Part shown: in pieces, positions 51,059-60,194 of the stretch
How the letters are laid out: every line of letters starts with the position of its first letter
How positions within the stretch are numbered: position 1 is the stretch's first letter
Origin: Diaminobutyricibacter sp049994905
GTDB lineage: Bacteria; Actinomycetota; Actinomycetes; Actinomycetales; Microbacteriaceae
DNA length: 64,000 nt
Assembly: GCF_049994905.1 (NCBI RefSeq)
Contig: NZ_CP188258.1
Span: forward strand, 1,736,001 to 1,800,000
Reading direction: 5' to 3'
Position numbers and translations under genes: made by a program
Notes under the pieces: model-generated
The model's input: only the letters and a program-made list of their open reading frames with translations
Told to the model about the DNA's origin: nothing
Databases searched by the model: none

Positions 51059-54019
51059 TCAGGCGTTCGCTTTCTGTGGGATGCGGTCGGCGGTGTGGCG
51101 GTGAGCGTCGGTTCGGCCTGCTCCGTGTGCTCCGCTCAGGTCGGTGGGGACGCGGTCCAGGCTGATCGAGTCGACATCGGCGTCGGTCGGGAGCACATCG
51201 TCGACGGCTCCGAGATCGGCCGCGCTCACAACGAGTGCGAACGGCCGCTCCTCGATGCGGGCGCGGGAGAAGGCGTCACTCAGTTCGAAGCGCAGGCGAC
51301 GGCGCTCGGCCGGGTCATCCACACGGTCGATGTCGTCGATGGCGAGGATCTGCGGGGCGCCCTGCAACGCGCGGCGGACATCGTCGACGGGTGTCGTGCT
51401 GAAGGCGAGCCGCGCGACGGCCACCCGTGATCGCACCGCGGAACGCCGCGTCGGAAGCACGAACCCGGCCACCTTGAGCTTGCCGCTGTCTGAGGCGATA
51501 CGCCCGGCGATCGTGAGCAGGAGGGCGGACTTGCCGGAGTGGTGGCCGCCGCCGACGACCAGGATGTCCCCGTCGTCGACACGGAAGGAGACACCCGAGA
51601 AGACCGGCTCGTTCCGTCGCGACAACCGCAGGTCTTCGGCGGCCGCGAGCGCGTTCGACGCGGGTTCGGGCCAGTCGGCCAGCTCGATCTCCTTCTGCAG
51701 CCCGTCGCCCTCGATGTCGAACGAAGGGAGCACCCGGTCCAGCCAGCGCGGCATCCACCAGGCCTTGTCGCCGAGGAGCTTCAGCACTGCAGGCACGAGC
51801 GTCATGCGCACAATGAACGCGTCGACGAACACACCGACGGCGAGGCCGAGGGCGATGGGCTTGATCGATGGGTCGCCTTCCGGAACGAAGGCGGCGAAGA
51901 CCGAGATCATGATGATTGCGGCTGCCGTGACGACCTTCGCGGAGCCCACGAAACCGCTCTCGACGGCCCGGCGCGCGTCGCCGCCGTGGACGTAGTCTTC
52001 ACGGATCCGGCTGACGAGGAACACCTCGTAGTCCATGGCGAGGCCGAAGAGCACGCCCATGAGGATGATCGGCATGAAGCTGATCACCGGGCCTTCCTTG
52101 GCAACGTTCAGCGGGCCGGCGAACCATCCCCATCCGAACACTGCTGCCACGGCACCGAAGGCGGCGCCCACCGACAGCAGATAGCCGAGAGCGGCCTTGA
52201 TCGGTACGGCGATCGAACGGAACACCATGGTCAGCAGCACGAGCGACAACCCGACGACGAGGATGCCGAAGGGCAGCAGTGCGCCGCCGAGGCGATCGGA
52301 GACGTCGATCTGCACGGCCGTCGCACCGGTGACGGCGAGATCGACATGATACGTGTCGAGGAAATGCTGGTGCTTCGCCCGGATCTCGGAGACGAGCTGG
52401 GCGGTCGCCGGCGAATCCGGTGCCGTCGTCGGGATCACCTGGATGATGCCGGTGTCTGCGGTCTGGTTGGGTGTGGCGACCGGGACGGCGGCGACACCCG
52501 GCATGGCGGCGATCTCATTGCCGATCTTCGTCATCAGACCGACCGGGTCCGTGCTCGACACGATGGTTCCGGTCACGATCAGCGGTCCGTTGTAGCCGGG
52601 CCCGAAATGCTTCGAGACCAGGTCGTACGTCACGCGGGCCGGATCGCCTGCCGCGTGCGATCCGGCGTCTGGAAGGGCAAGCCGCAGTTGTGCGGCGGGA
52701 ATCGCAGCGATACCCAGCGCGACGATCACGGCCACGATCGTCACGATCGGATAGCGCGTGACCGAGCGCACCCAGCCGCGGAAGAAGCCGCGGGGTATCT
52801 CGGCCTTCGCCGCGTGGGCGAGCGAGTTTCCCTGGCCGGATGCCCCAGCGGAGGTGGATGCTGCGGGAGCGATCGGAGCGTCGGTTGCCCTGGCGTCCGC
52901 GCTCGCAGCATCCGCGATCGTGGCGTCGTGCGCACCATCGTGCCCGCCCGCTGATGCACGTGCCGCAGCACGCTCGCGGCGCCGGGCCGCGCGCCGGCCC
53001 GGGGTGATCCGCTTTCCCGCGAACCCGACCAGGGCCGGAGTGAGGGTCAGCGAGATCAGCACGGCGATCGCCACGGCGACCGACGCGGCGATACCCATGG
53101 TCGTCAGGAAGGGGATGCCTGCGACCGAGAGGCCGACAAGGGCGATGATGACGGTGATTCCCGCGAACAGAACTGCTGAGCCTGCGGTCGCGACGGCTCT
53201 GGCGGTCGATTCTTCGGGGTCGACGCCCATTTTCAGCTGGCTTTGATGCCGGGAGATGATGAACAGCGAGTAGTCGATCCCGACCGCGAGGCCGAGCATC
53301 AGGGCCAGCAGGGGAGTCGTCGACGAGATCGGCCCGAAGAGGGTCGCGATGAAGATCAGTGCGACCGACAGCAGCACGCCCAGCAGGGCGGTAATCAGGG
53401 GCATGCCCGCTGCGATGAACGAGCCGAAGGTGAGGAGGAGGACGACCAGTGCGACACCGACGCCAACGAGTTCGGTCGCGCTGATGGTCGGGAGGCTCTG
53501 CGAGAAGACTTGTCCGCCGACCGCGACCTGAGCCCCTGCGGGCAGGGTCTTCTGGAGGTCCGCGCCGGCCGCGGTGAGCGCCGTCTTGGTGTCGGCGCTG
53601 ACCGTGGACTGCTGGCCGGTGAGCTGAACGGTGATGACGGCCGCCGAGCCGTCCGACGAGATGGTGTCCTTCACCATCGTGCTGTACGGCGAGGTGACGG
53701 CGGCGACGCCCGTGATGTCCCCGATCGATTTCACGGCGTCGGCCACAGGAGTCTTGATGTCGTCTGCTCGAACCGTGCTGCCGTCGGGCGCGACCACGAC
53801 GACCTGCGCTGAGGTTCCGCTGACCTGCGGGAAGTTGCGGCTGAGGGTGTCGAGCGCCTGCTGCGACTCCGTTCCGGGGATGCTGAAGGAGTTGTCGGTG
53901 CCCTGGTTGAACAGGAGTGCGCCGCCCCCGAGGGCGACGAGAAGGAGCATCCAGAGCGCGAGTACGAGCTTTCGGCTGCGGAACGCCCAGCGGCCGATCG
54001 AATAAAGCAGAGAGGACAC
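51059..54019 (-). CDS. MMPL/RND-family transporter fused to a C-terminal P-loop ATPase-like domain
   Basis: 986 aa from GTG 54019 with TAGGAGAA upstream. Two MMPL modules with about 11 helices (TM1 in LVLALWMLLLVALGGGALL; DYSLFIISRHQSQL and DYEVFLVSRIREDY carry the proton-relay regions). An Ala/Asp/Thr-rich cytoplasmic loop separates them. Residues about 790-986 form an ABC-ATPase-like domain: Walker A GGGHHSGKS with Lys830 and Walker B ILAIDDIDRVDDPAE, but no LSGGQ signature. The operators upstream suggest control by the divergent TetR. Confidence 0.88.
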   Translation of the reverse strand: MSSLLYSIGRWAFRSRKLVLALWMLLLVALGGGALLFNQGTDNSFSIPGTESQQALDTLSRNFPQVSGTSAQVVVVAPDGSTVRADDIKTPVADAVKSIGDITGVAAVTSPYSTMVKDTISSDGSAAVITVQLTGQQSTVSADTKTALTAAGADLQKTLPAGAQVAVGGQVFSQSLPTISATELVGVGVALVVLLLTFGSFIAAGMPLITALLGVLLSVALIFIATLFGPISSTTPLLALMLGLAVGIDYSLFIISRHQSQLKMGVDPEESTARAVATAGSAVLFAGITVIIALVGLSVAGIPFLTTMGIAASVAVAIAVLISLTLTPALVGFAGKRITPGRRAARRRERAAARASAGGHDGAHDATIADAASADARATDAPIAPAASTSAGASGQGNSLAHAAKAEIPRGFFRGWVRSVTRYPIVTIVAVIVALGIAAIPAAQLRLALPDAGSHAAGDPARVTYDLVSKHFGPGYNGPLIVTGTIVSSTDPVGLMTKIGNEIAAMPGVAAVPVATPNQTADTGIIQVIPTTAPDSPATAQLVSEIRAKHQHFLDTYHVDLAVTGATAVQIDVSDRLGGALLPFGILVVGLSLVLLTMVFRSIAVPIKAALGYLLSVGAAFGAVAAVFGWGWFAGPLNVAKEGPVISFMPIILMGVLFGLAMDYEVFLVSRIREDYVHGGDARRAVESGFVGSAKVVTAAAIIMISVFAAFVPEGDPSIKPIALGLAVGVFVDAFIVRMTLVPAVLKLLGDKAWWMPRWLDRVLPSFDIEGDGLQKEIELADWPEPASNALAAAEDLRLSRRNEPVFSGVSFRVDDGDILVVGGGHHSGKSALLLTIAGRIASDSGKLKVAGFVLPTRRSAVRSRVAVARLAFSTTPVDDVRRALQGAPQILAIDDIDRVDDPAERRRLRFELSDAFSRARIEERPFALVVSAADLGAVDDVLPTDADVDSISLDRVPTDLSGAHGAGRTDAHRHTADRIPQKANA

Positions 54020-54079
54020 GCGTTCTCCTAGACAAGAAGTCTTTGATAAGTACAGTTTTTTGTGATTCGATACAGCAAC

Positions 54080-54118
54080 GTATCCGATACTTGAATGTAT
54101 CCAATACACTGGTGTATT
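54080..54118. promoter_or_regulatory. Palindromic TetR-type operators between MMPL and TetR genes
   Basis: GTATC-C-GATAC (54080-54090) and AATACAC-TG-GTGTATT (54103-54118) are perfect palindromes in a 125-bp AT-rich divergent gap; an overlapping GATAC-AGCAAC-GTATC precedes them. Both contain GTAT/ATAC half-sites. They are likely autoregulatory binding sites. Confidence 0.6.
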
Positions 54119-54144
54119 CAAAACGGATTCAGGAAGGTTTCAGC

Positions 54145-54822
54145 TTGAATTCCACGCAATTGATCGACGACGCACCCACCGAGTCGGCACGACGCCAGAA
54201 GACGCGTGCACGGCTGCTCGACGCCGCCTTCGAGATCTTCGCGGAGAAAGGGGTGCACGCCTCGTCTGTGGAGATGATCACCGAGGCGGCCGGCTTCACG
54301 CGCGGTGCGTTCTACTCGAACTTCTCGACCAAAGAAGAACTGTTCTTCGCGCTCATGGAACGTGAGAACGCGCTGAGGATCGACCAGCTCCAGGTGGGTG
54401 TCGCCGAATACCTCGGCCCGTTCGCCGAGCAGGGTGTCGGCATCACCGACGAGGTCGTCGGCACCGTGATCGCGAACGTGCTGGAACTGCAGTCCGACGA
54501 CCGGCGCTGGTGCCTCGTGCAGAGCGAACTCCTCCTGCTGGCGATGCGCGACGCCGACGTCGCCCGCTGGTACCTCGACTTCCAGAACCGGTTCTTCGTC
54601 GAACTGACGGCCATCGTCGTCGACGCACTCGCATCCGTGTCACGACGTTTCTTGATCGACCCGGTGGAGGCAGTGCGCATCATCGCTGAACTCTGCGCGA
54701 GCGCGGAGCAGAACGCGATCCTCGCCGCTGACGAACGACCGTTGGCAGAGCGGGTGTCCGAGTCCATGCCGGCCCTGGTGCTCGCGCTGACCGAGAAATT
54801 GCCGGGACACGACCAGAAGTAG
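54145..54822 (+). CDS. TetR-family regulator of the MMPL/YhgE operon
   Basis: 225 aa from TTG 54145, preceded by AGGAAGG at 54131-54137; no better start fits. The N-terminal HTH (ARLLDAAFEIFAEKGVHASS; ITEAAGFTRGAFYSNFSTKE) is clear. It is divergent from the MMPL-YhgE operon across palindromic sites, so it likely represses that operon in response to an envelope-active ligand. Confidence 0.9.
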   Translation: MNSTQLIDDAPTESARRQKTRARLLDAAFEIFAEKGVHASSVEMITEAAGFTRGAFYSNFSTKEELFFALMERENALRIDQLQVGVAEYLGPFAEQGVGITDEVVGTVIANVLELQSDDRRWCLVQSELLLLAMRDADVARWYLDFQNRFFVELTAIVVDALASVSRRFLIDPVEAVRIIAELCASAEQNAILAADERPLAERVSESMPALVLALTEKLPGHDQK

Positions 54823-54868
54823 CTGAAGAGCTTTGCCGACGTTCCACCGAGGAGGTAGCGTCGATCGG

Positions 54869-55771
54869 ATGCCTCGACGTACTCTCCTGATCACCATCGC
54901 GTCCGTCCTATGCGCGGTCGCGGTCGTCGTGGGTGTGTGGGCGTTCGGCACTGCTCCCGTGCCGGGCAGCGGGTCTGCAGCGGACCGTGGTCCGGCCGCC
55001 GGGACGCCCGCACCGACTCCGGTTCCGCGAGCGGAGGACATGCCGCCCCTGACGCTCACGGGCGACACGCGTTACGTCGCACTGGGCGACTCGTTCGCCT
55101 CCGGAATGGGGGCCGGGGATGAGCACGGTGGGTGCGTTCGCAGCGCCGAATCGAGTTATGCTGCCGTGTTCGCCGCCGATACGGGTGTGCGTCTTCTGCA
55201 CAACGCCGCATGCGCGGGGAAGACCACTGGCGATCTCGTGAACGAGCAGTTGTGGGCGTTGAACGGCGATGTCGACCTGGTGAGCGTCAGCATCGGGGGC
55301 AACGACCTCGGTGTCGCAGCCCTCGCGTCCGCGTGCGCGCCGGGTCCCACCGCCGACTGCAAGGCCGACTTCGCCGCCGCCGTCGACACCATCGGCACGC
55401 TGACCGACCAGCTGTCCACGACCTACCAGGCGATCGCGGAGGCCGCGCCGAACGCTCGCATCGTGGTGACGGGCTACCCGCTCCTCTTCGAGTTGCCGGG
55501 CACAAGCAACCCGGAGTTCGCGACGACGGCAGCGGTGAACACGGCGACAGCGGCCCTCAACGCCGACGCGGAGTCCGCCGTCGCACGCCAGCAGGAGCGC
55601 GGCGTGAAGATCTGGTTCGTCCCCGTCAGTTTCACCAACCACGGCGTCGGGAGCTCGAAGCCGTGGGTCAATACGAAAGGGCCGGCGGCCTACCATCCGA
55701 CCGCCGAAGGCTATCGCGCCTACGCCCACGCCCTCGAGGCCGCCCTGGCCGGGAAGCAGCAGGCCGGGTAG
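54869..55771 (+). CDS. Membrane-anchored or secreted SGNH/GDSL hydrolase
   Basis: 300 aa from ATG 54869; a GGAGGT site at 54851 is rather far (12 bp). One N-terminal helix (LLITIASVLCAVAVVVGVW) is followed by a Pro/Ala linker, nucleophile Ser75 (ALGDSFASGMG), block III SIGGNDLG, and catalytic His in AAYHPTAEGY. Four Cys in the domain suggest disulfides. It is a second SGNH enzyme beside 18559-19320, with a canonical GGND that the first lacks. Confidence 0.88.
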   Translation: MPRRTLLITIASVLCAVAVVVGVWAFGTAPVPGSGSAADRGPAAGTPAPTPVPRAEDMPPLTLTGDTRYVALGDSFASGMGAGDEHGGCVRSAESSYAAVFAADTGVRLLHNAACAGKTTGDLVNEQLWALNGDVDLVSVSIGGNDLGVAALASACAPGPTADCKADFAAAVDTIGTLTDQLSTTYQAIAEAAPNARIVVTGYPLLFELPGTSNPEFATTAAVNTATAALNADAESAVARQQERGVKIWFVPVSFTNHGVGSSKPWVNTKGPAAYHPTAEGYRAYAHALEAALAGKQQAG

Positions 55772-55796
55772 GCGCTGTTGTGAGTCAGCGCCCGGT

Positions 55797-56651
55797 TCAG
55801 CGTGAGCCGGGCATCAGCGCGGCCAATGCTCGTCTCGACCGGGAGAAACGTGGGCGGCGCGGCACCGTCGCGTGCAGGCGTGCGAAATCGAGCGTCTCGA
55901 CGAGCATGTCCAGTCGTTCCTGCTCCGTTCGCGCCTTACGGGTGTTCACTTCGGCGACGACGCTTCCCGTCCAGTGCTCCGCCCCGAGCAGTTCGAGCAC
56001 GTCGGCGACCGGCTGGTTCCCATACCCCGGCAGCAGGTGTTCGTCGAAGACGCGGCCTTCGTCGAACGACCCCGACCCGTCGCACAGGTGGACATGACGC
56101 AGGCGCTCGCCGAACGCCCGCGTGAGCTCCAGGCCGTCCTGGCCGCTCAGTGCAGCGTGCGAGAAGTCGAGCGTGACCGCGTCGCAGTCCATCGTGCGGG
56201 GATCCCAGCCCGGCGAGTAGGCCTTGAGGCTGCGGCCGGCGACCTTCCACGGGAACATGTTCTCGACGGCGATCTCGACGCCGTAGTGCTCCTGGGTCTC
56301 GCGCACGATCTGGAGGAAGTTCTCTGCATAGCCGGCCTGCCACCGGAACGGCGGATGCACGACCACCGTCGACGCGCCGACGGACCTCGCGAGGTCGGCC
56401 GAGCGTTCGAGCTTCACCATGGGGTCCCGTCCCCACACGAAGTGGGTGAGCAACAGCACCGGGGCATGGATGGACAGGATCGGCATGTCGTATTTGGCCG
56501 ACAGGGCGAGAAGGGGGCTGGCGTACTGGGTGGTCTCGTCGTTGGTGACCATGACCTCGACGCCGTCGTAGCCGGCGAGCCGGGCGAGGCGGAAACCGTG
56601 CTCCGTCGATAGCGGATACACGCAAGAGGTGCTCATGCCGATTCGTAGCAT
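55797..56651 (-). CDS. Sugar phosphate isomerase/epimerase-like TIM barrel protein
   Basis: 284 aa from ATG 56651 (starts at 56654 or 56636 are possible; weak ribosome-binding site). AP-endonuclease-2-type TIM barrel: GMSTSCVYPLSTEHGFRLA, SIHAPVLLL, VVHPPFRWQ, EIAVENMFPW and the metal ligands in LDFSHAALSGQD and HVHLCDGSG. It probably isomerises a sugar or sugar phosphate. It has a basic C-terminus (RRPRFSRSRRALAAL). Confidence 0.82.
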   Translation of the reverse strand: MLRIGMSTSCVYPLSTEHGFRLARLAGYDGVEVMVTNDETTQYASPLLALSAKYDMPILSIHAPVLLLTHFVWGRDPMVKLERSADLARSVGASTVVVHPPFRWQAGYAENFLQIVRETQEHYGVEIAVENMFPWKVAGRSLKAYSPGWDPRTMDCDAVTLDFSHAALSGQDGLELTRAFGERLRHVHLCDGSGSFDEGRVFDEHLLPGYGNQPVADVLELLGAEHWTGSVVAEVNTRKARTEQERLDMLVETLDFARLHATVPRRPRFSRSRRALAALMPGSR

Positions 56652-56784
56652 CACGGCGAGTGTAGCCAGGGCACCTGAACGGCGGATGTCCGTTGCCGGA
56701 ACCGGTGGGGAACCCTCGATTGCGGCACGCTGGTAGCCTGAAAGAAGTGCGTAACCCGGCGGACGACGACGGACAGGACTCACC

Positions 56785-58320
56785 ATCACAGCTCACAACG
56801 GCCACGACGACGACACACCCGGTGACCCCACGTATGAGCTGGTCATCGTCTCGAATCGACTCCCCGTCGACCGTGTGACGTCTGACGATGGCTCGGCGTC
56901 GTGGCGACCGTCCCCCGGTGGACTCGTGGCCGCGCTCGAGCCGGTGATGCGGCAGGAAGACGGCGTGTGGATCGGCTGGGCCGGTGTCGCCGACGAACTC
57001 ATCGAGCCGTTCGAGGCCGACGGCATCAACATCCTCCCCGTTCCCCTGAGCGAGCAGGAGATCGAGGAGTACTACGAAGGGTTCTCCAACGACACCCTCT
57101 GGCCGCTGTACCACGACGTCATCGCGCCGCCGAGCTTCCACCGGGAATGGTGGGATGCGTACCTGCGCGTGAACCGGAGGTTCGCGGATGCGGCTGCCAG
57201 GGCATCCGCACCGGGCGCGGTGGTGTGGGTCCACGATTACCAGTTGCAGCTGGTGCCCGCGATGCTCCGTGAGGCGCGTCCCGACCTGGTGATCGGGTTC
57301 TTCAACCACATCCCGTTCCCGCCATACGGCATCTACTCGCAGCTTCCGTGGCGCCGGCAGATCATCGACGGTCTGCTGGGCGCCGACGTGATCGGGTTCC
57401 AGCGGGTCGCAGACGCGGGTAACTTCTCCCGCGCCGTGCGCCGGCTGAAGGGCTTCGAGACGCGCGGGCCGATCATCGAGGTGCCGATCGACTCGGACGA
57501 CCCGGCCTCCGGGTCCCACCGTCACGTGACCAAGAACCGCCACGGCGGCCTGGTGCGAACGGTGCTCGCCCGCCAGTTCCCCATCTCGATTGACACCCAG
57601 AAGTACCAGGACCTCGCCAGCCGCCCCGAGATCCAGGAACGGGCGCGCCAGATCCGCGAAGACCTCGGGAACCCGCGGACCATCATGCTCGGCGTCGACC
57701 GGCTCGACTACACGAAGGGCATCGGCCATCGACTGAAGGCGTTCGGCGAGCTCCTGGCCGAGGGCCAGATCTCCGTCGAAGATGTGACGCTGGTGCAGGT
57801 GGCCAGCCCGAGCCGCGAGCGCGTGGAGACCTATCGGCTGCTTCGCGACGAGATCGAGCTGACGGTCGGCAGGCTCAACGGCGACTACAGCAGCATCAGC
57901 CATACCGCGATCTCCTACCTTCACCACGGCTATCCGCGCGAAGAGATGGTCGCGCTGTACCTCGCCGCCGATGTGATGCTCGTCACGGCGCTCCGCGACG
58001 GCATGAACCTGGTCGCCAAGGAGTATGTCGCCAGCCGTGTCGACGAAGACGGCGTGCTGGTGTTGAGCGAGTTCGCGGGCGCGAGCGACGAGCTGCGACA
58101 GGCGCTCCTGATCAATCCGCACGACATCGAAGGCCTCAAAGAGACCATGATGGCGGCGATCGCGATGCCGCGCCGCGAACGTGCACGTCGCATGCGGGCA
58201 CTCCGCAAACGCGTGATCACCAACGACGTCGCGCGCTGGTCGGCGTCGTTCCTCGACGCGCTCACGCGCAGCGCCCACGGCGACCACCCATTGCAGAATC
58301 CGCCAACCAACCGGGGATGA
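56785..58320 (+). CDS. otsA: Alpha,alpha-trehalose-phosphate synthase OtsA (non-canonical start)
   Basis: GT20 enzyme joining UDP-glucose and glucose-6-phosphate. The conserved N-terminal strand YELVIVSNRLPVDR lies upstream of the first standard start codon (GTG 56875), in frame back to a stop at 56752. No ATG, GTG or TTG occurs between; the best candidate is ATC at 56785, 6 nt after AGGA (56775-56778), giving 511 aa. Later motifs are normal: FFNHIPFPPYGIYSQLPWR, GVDRLDYTKGIGHRL and LRDGMNLVAKEYVA. A substitution (ATG to ATC) or a sequence error explains this best. otsB follows 10 bp later. Confidence 0.88.
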   Translation: MTAHNGHDDDTPGDPTYELVIVSNRLPVDRVTSDDGSASWRPSPGGLVAALEPVMRQEDGVWIGWAGVADELIEPFEADGINILPVPLSEQEIEEYYEGFSNDTLWPLYHDVIAPPSFHREWWDAYLRVNRRFADAAARASAPGAVVWVHDYQLQLVPAMLREARPDLVIGFFNHIPFPPYGIYSQLPWRRQIIDGLLGADVIGFQRVADAGNFSRAVRRLKGFETRGPIIEVPIDSDDPASGSHRHVTKNRHGGLVRTVLARQFPISIDTQKYQDLASRPEIQERARQIREDLGNPRTIMLGVDRLDYTKGIGHRLKAFGELLAEGQISVEDVTLVQVASPSRERVETYRLLRDEIELTVGRLNGDYSSISHTAISYLHHGYPREEMVALYLAADVMLVTALRDGMNLVAKEYVASRVDEDGVLVLSEFAGASDELRQALLINPHDIEGLKETMMAAIAMPRRERARRMRALRKRVITNDVARWSASFLDALTRSAHGDHPLQNPPTNRG

Positions 58321-58330
58321 ACCGAACACG

Positions 58331-59149
58331 ATGACGAACACCGCGCCACCGAGCCGCACCGAGTCGGCCATGGCCCTCGCCGAAGCGCTGAAGCGGCTCG
58401 CCGCGACCGACCGCCTGCTGCTCGCGCTCGACTTCGACGGAACACTCGCTCCGTTCGTCGACAAGCCCCGTTCGGCCAGGGCGCTTCCGCAGGCGAAGGC
58501 AGCACTCGACCGGCTCGAACGGGTGCCGGACACCTGGGTGGCCTACGTCTCGGGGCGGCCTCTCGTGAGTCTCGAGGAGGTGACCGAAGCGGATGCGGAT
58601 GCCCTCCTGATCGGCTCGCACGGCGTCGAGCTGCGGTTCGGCCGCGACGGCGACGCGCTCGACCTCACCGACGACGAGAAGGCCACGCTCGCTCGCCTCG
58701 GGGAGCTGCTCGGCGCGATCGTGGAGGCGACCCCCGGCACGCGGCTCGAGGTCAAGCCTGTCGGGTTCGGTGTGCACACCCGAAACCTCGACCCGGAGGT
58801 CGCATCCAGCACGAACGCGGCAGCATACGACGCCGCTGCGCAGGTCGGGGGCGACCTGACGGTGCGTGACGGCAAGGACATCCTCGAGTTCTCCGTTCGC
58901 GGCGCGAACAAGGGCGACGGCATCGAGCGGCTGCGCGAACGGGTCGGCGCGACCGCGGTGCTCTTCGCGGGCGACGACGTCACCGACGAAGACGGCTTCG
59001 AGGTCCTGAGGACCGGCGACGTCGGCATCAAGGTCGGCGAAGGCGATACGGCTGCGCAGTTCCGCGTCGCAGATCCGGAGACCATCGCCACGCTGCTGGG
59101 AATGGTCGCGGATGCCCGTGAGGCCTGGGCCGCCCGACGACAGCCCTGA
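58331..59149 (+). CDS. otsB: Trehalose-6-phosphate phosphatase
   Basis: 272 aa HAD enzyme: DFDGTLAPF with nucleophile Asp34 and acid/base Asp36, SGRPLVSLEE (motif II), and AGDDVTDEDGFE (motif IV). It removes phosphate from trehalose-6-phosphate. It is in one operon with otsA; trehalose made here serves as osmolyte and stress protectant. Confidence 0.94.
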   Translation: MTNTAPPSRTESAMALAEALKRLAATDRLLLALDFDGTLAPFVDKPRSARALPQAKAALDRLERVPDTWVAYVSGRPLVSLEEVTEADADALLIGSHGVELRFGRDGDALDLTDDEKATLARLGELLGAIVEATPGTRLEVKPVGFGVHTRNLDPEVASSTNAAAYDAAAQVGGDLTVRDGKDILEFSVRGANKGDGIERLRERVGATAVLFAGDDVTDEDGFEVLRTGDVGIKVGEGDTAAQFRVADPETIATLLGMVADAREAWAARRQP

Positions 59150-59161
59150 GGCCGCGCGCGG

Positions 59162-60130
59162 TCAGAGCCAGTCGTTGCGCTTGAAGGCGAAGTAGAGCGC
59201 GACAGAACCGACGACGATCAGCGCACTCGAGAAGATGAAACCGCCCTGGGTCGCGAATCCGGGATACGGCACGTTCTGCCCGTAGAAGCCGGTGATCGCC
59301 GTCGGAACGGCGATGATCGCCGCCCAGCTCGTCACCTTCTTCATGATCAGGTTCATGCGATTGCCCTGCAGGCTGATGTTGGTCTCGAGCACGGTGTTCA
59401 CCAGGTCGCGGAGCGACTCCGTCCATTCCGTGGCCCTCAGCACGTGGTCGTAGACGTCCTGGAAGTACGGCCCCATGCTCGTGTCGATCGCTTCGAGGTC
59501 GCGGCGCATCAGCGTGTTGACCACTTCGCGCATCGGCAGGATGACGCGCCGGAGAAGCACGAGGCTCTTGCGGAGCTCGAATGAGCGGCGTTGCAGTTCC
59601 GTCGACTTCGGCTTCGGATCGAACAGCGAATCCTCGAGGCCCTCGATCTGCGCGTCCAGATCCTGAACGGTCTCGAAATGCCCGTCGACGACGGTGTCGA
59701 GCAGCCCCCAGAGCAGGAAGGTGACGCCGTGCACGGCGAGGTCGGGCTCCTTGTCCCAGCGTTCGACGACCGCGCTGATGTCGAACGTCTTCTTGTGTAC
59801 GGTCACCAGCGCCCGCGGCGTGATGAAGGCTTTGATCGACTGGTTCGAGAGGATGCCCGTCTTCTCGTCCAGTCGAACGGAGTATGCGGCCAGGAAGAGG
59901 TGCGTGTCGTAGCGGTCGAGTTTGGGGCGCTCGAAATCGTTGACCGCATCCTCGACGGCGAGGCGATGGAGGCCGAGTTCTTGTTCGAGCGCCGCGAGGT
60001 CCTTTTTCGTCGGGTTCGTGAAGTCGACCCAGACGGTCGCCTCAGCGTCTTCGATGTGGTCGGATACGTCGGCGAGCGGGAAGTCCTCGAGCTCGAGGAC
60101 GCCCTTGCGATACAGGCGCGTGTGGATCAT
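59162..60130 (-). CDS. corA: CorA-family divalent cation transporter
   Basis: 322 aa: a large cytoplasmic alpha/beta funnel, a long stalk helix, and two C-terminal helices (about 265-285 and 297-316). The pore signature reads FYGQNVPYPG, where CorA has YGMN, so Met is Gln. Usual CorA carries Mg2+, Co2+ or Ni2+; ZntB relatives (GxN) export or import Zn2+. The specificity is therefore uncertain. Convergent with otsB, 12 bp apart. Confidence 0.88.
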   Translation of the reverse strand: MIHTRLYRKGVLELEDFPLADVSDHIEDAEATVWVDFTNPTKKDLAALEQELGLHRLAVEDAVNDFERPKLDRYDTHLFLAAYSVRLDEKTGILSNQSIKAFITPRALVTVHKKTFDISAVVERWDKEPDLAVHGVTFLLWGLLDTVVDGHFETVQDLDAQIEGLEDSLFDPKPKSTELQRRSFELRKSLVLLRRVILPMREVVNTLMRRDLEAIDTSMGPYFQDVYDHVLRATEWTESLRDLVNTVLETNISLQGNRMNLIMKKVTSWAAIIAVPTAITGFYGQNVPYPGFATQGGFIFSSALIVVGSVALYFAFKRNDWL

Positions 60131-60194
60131 GCGCTCATGCTAAGGCCCCGGACTGCTACAGTCGCTGCAGTCGGCTTCGGGAGGGGGAGCGAAC

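Noticed and set aside
51539..52954. 471-codon plus-strand frame over the MMPL gene
   Set aside because: Composition dominated by Asp/Arg/His/Gly typical of antisense shadows; minus strand has a clear transporter.
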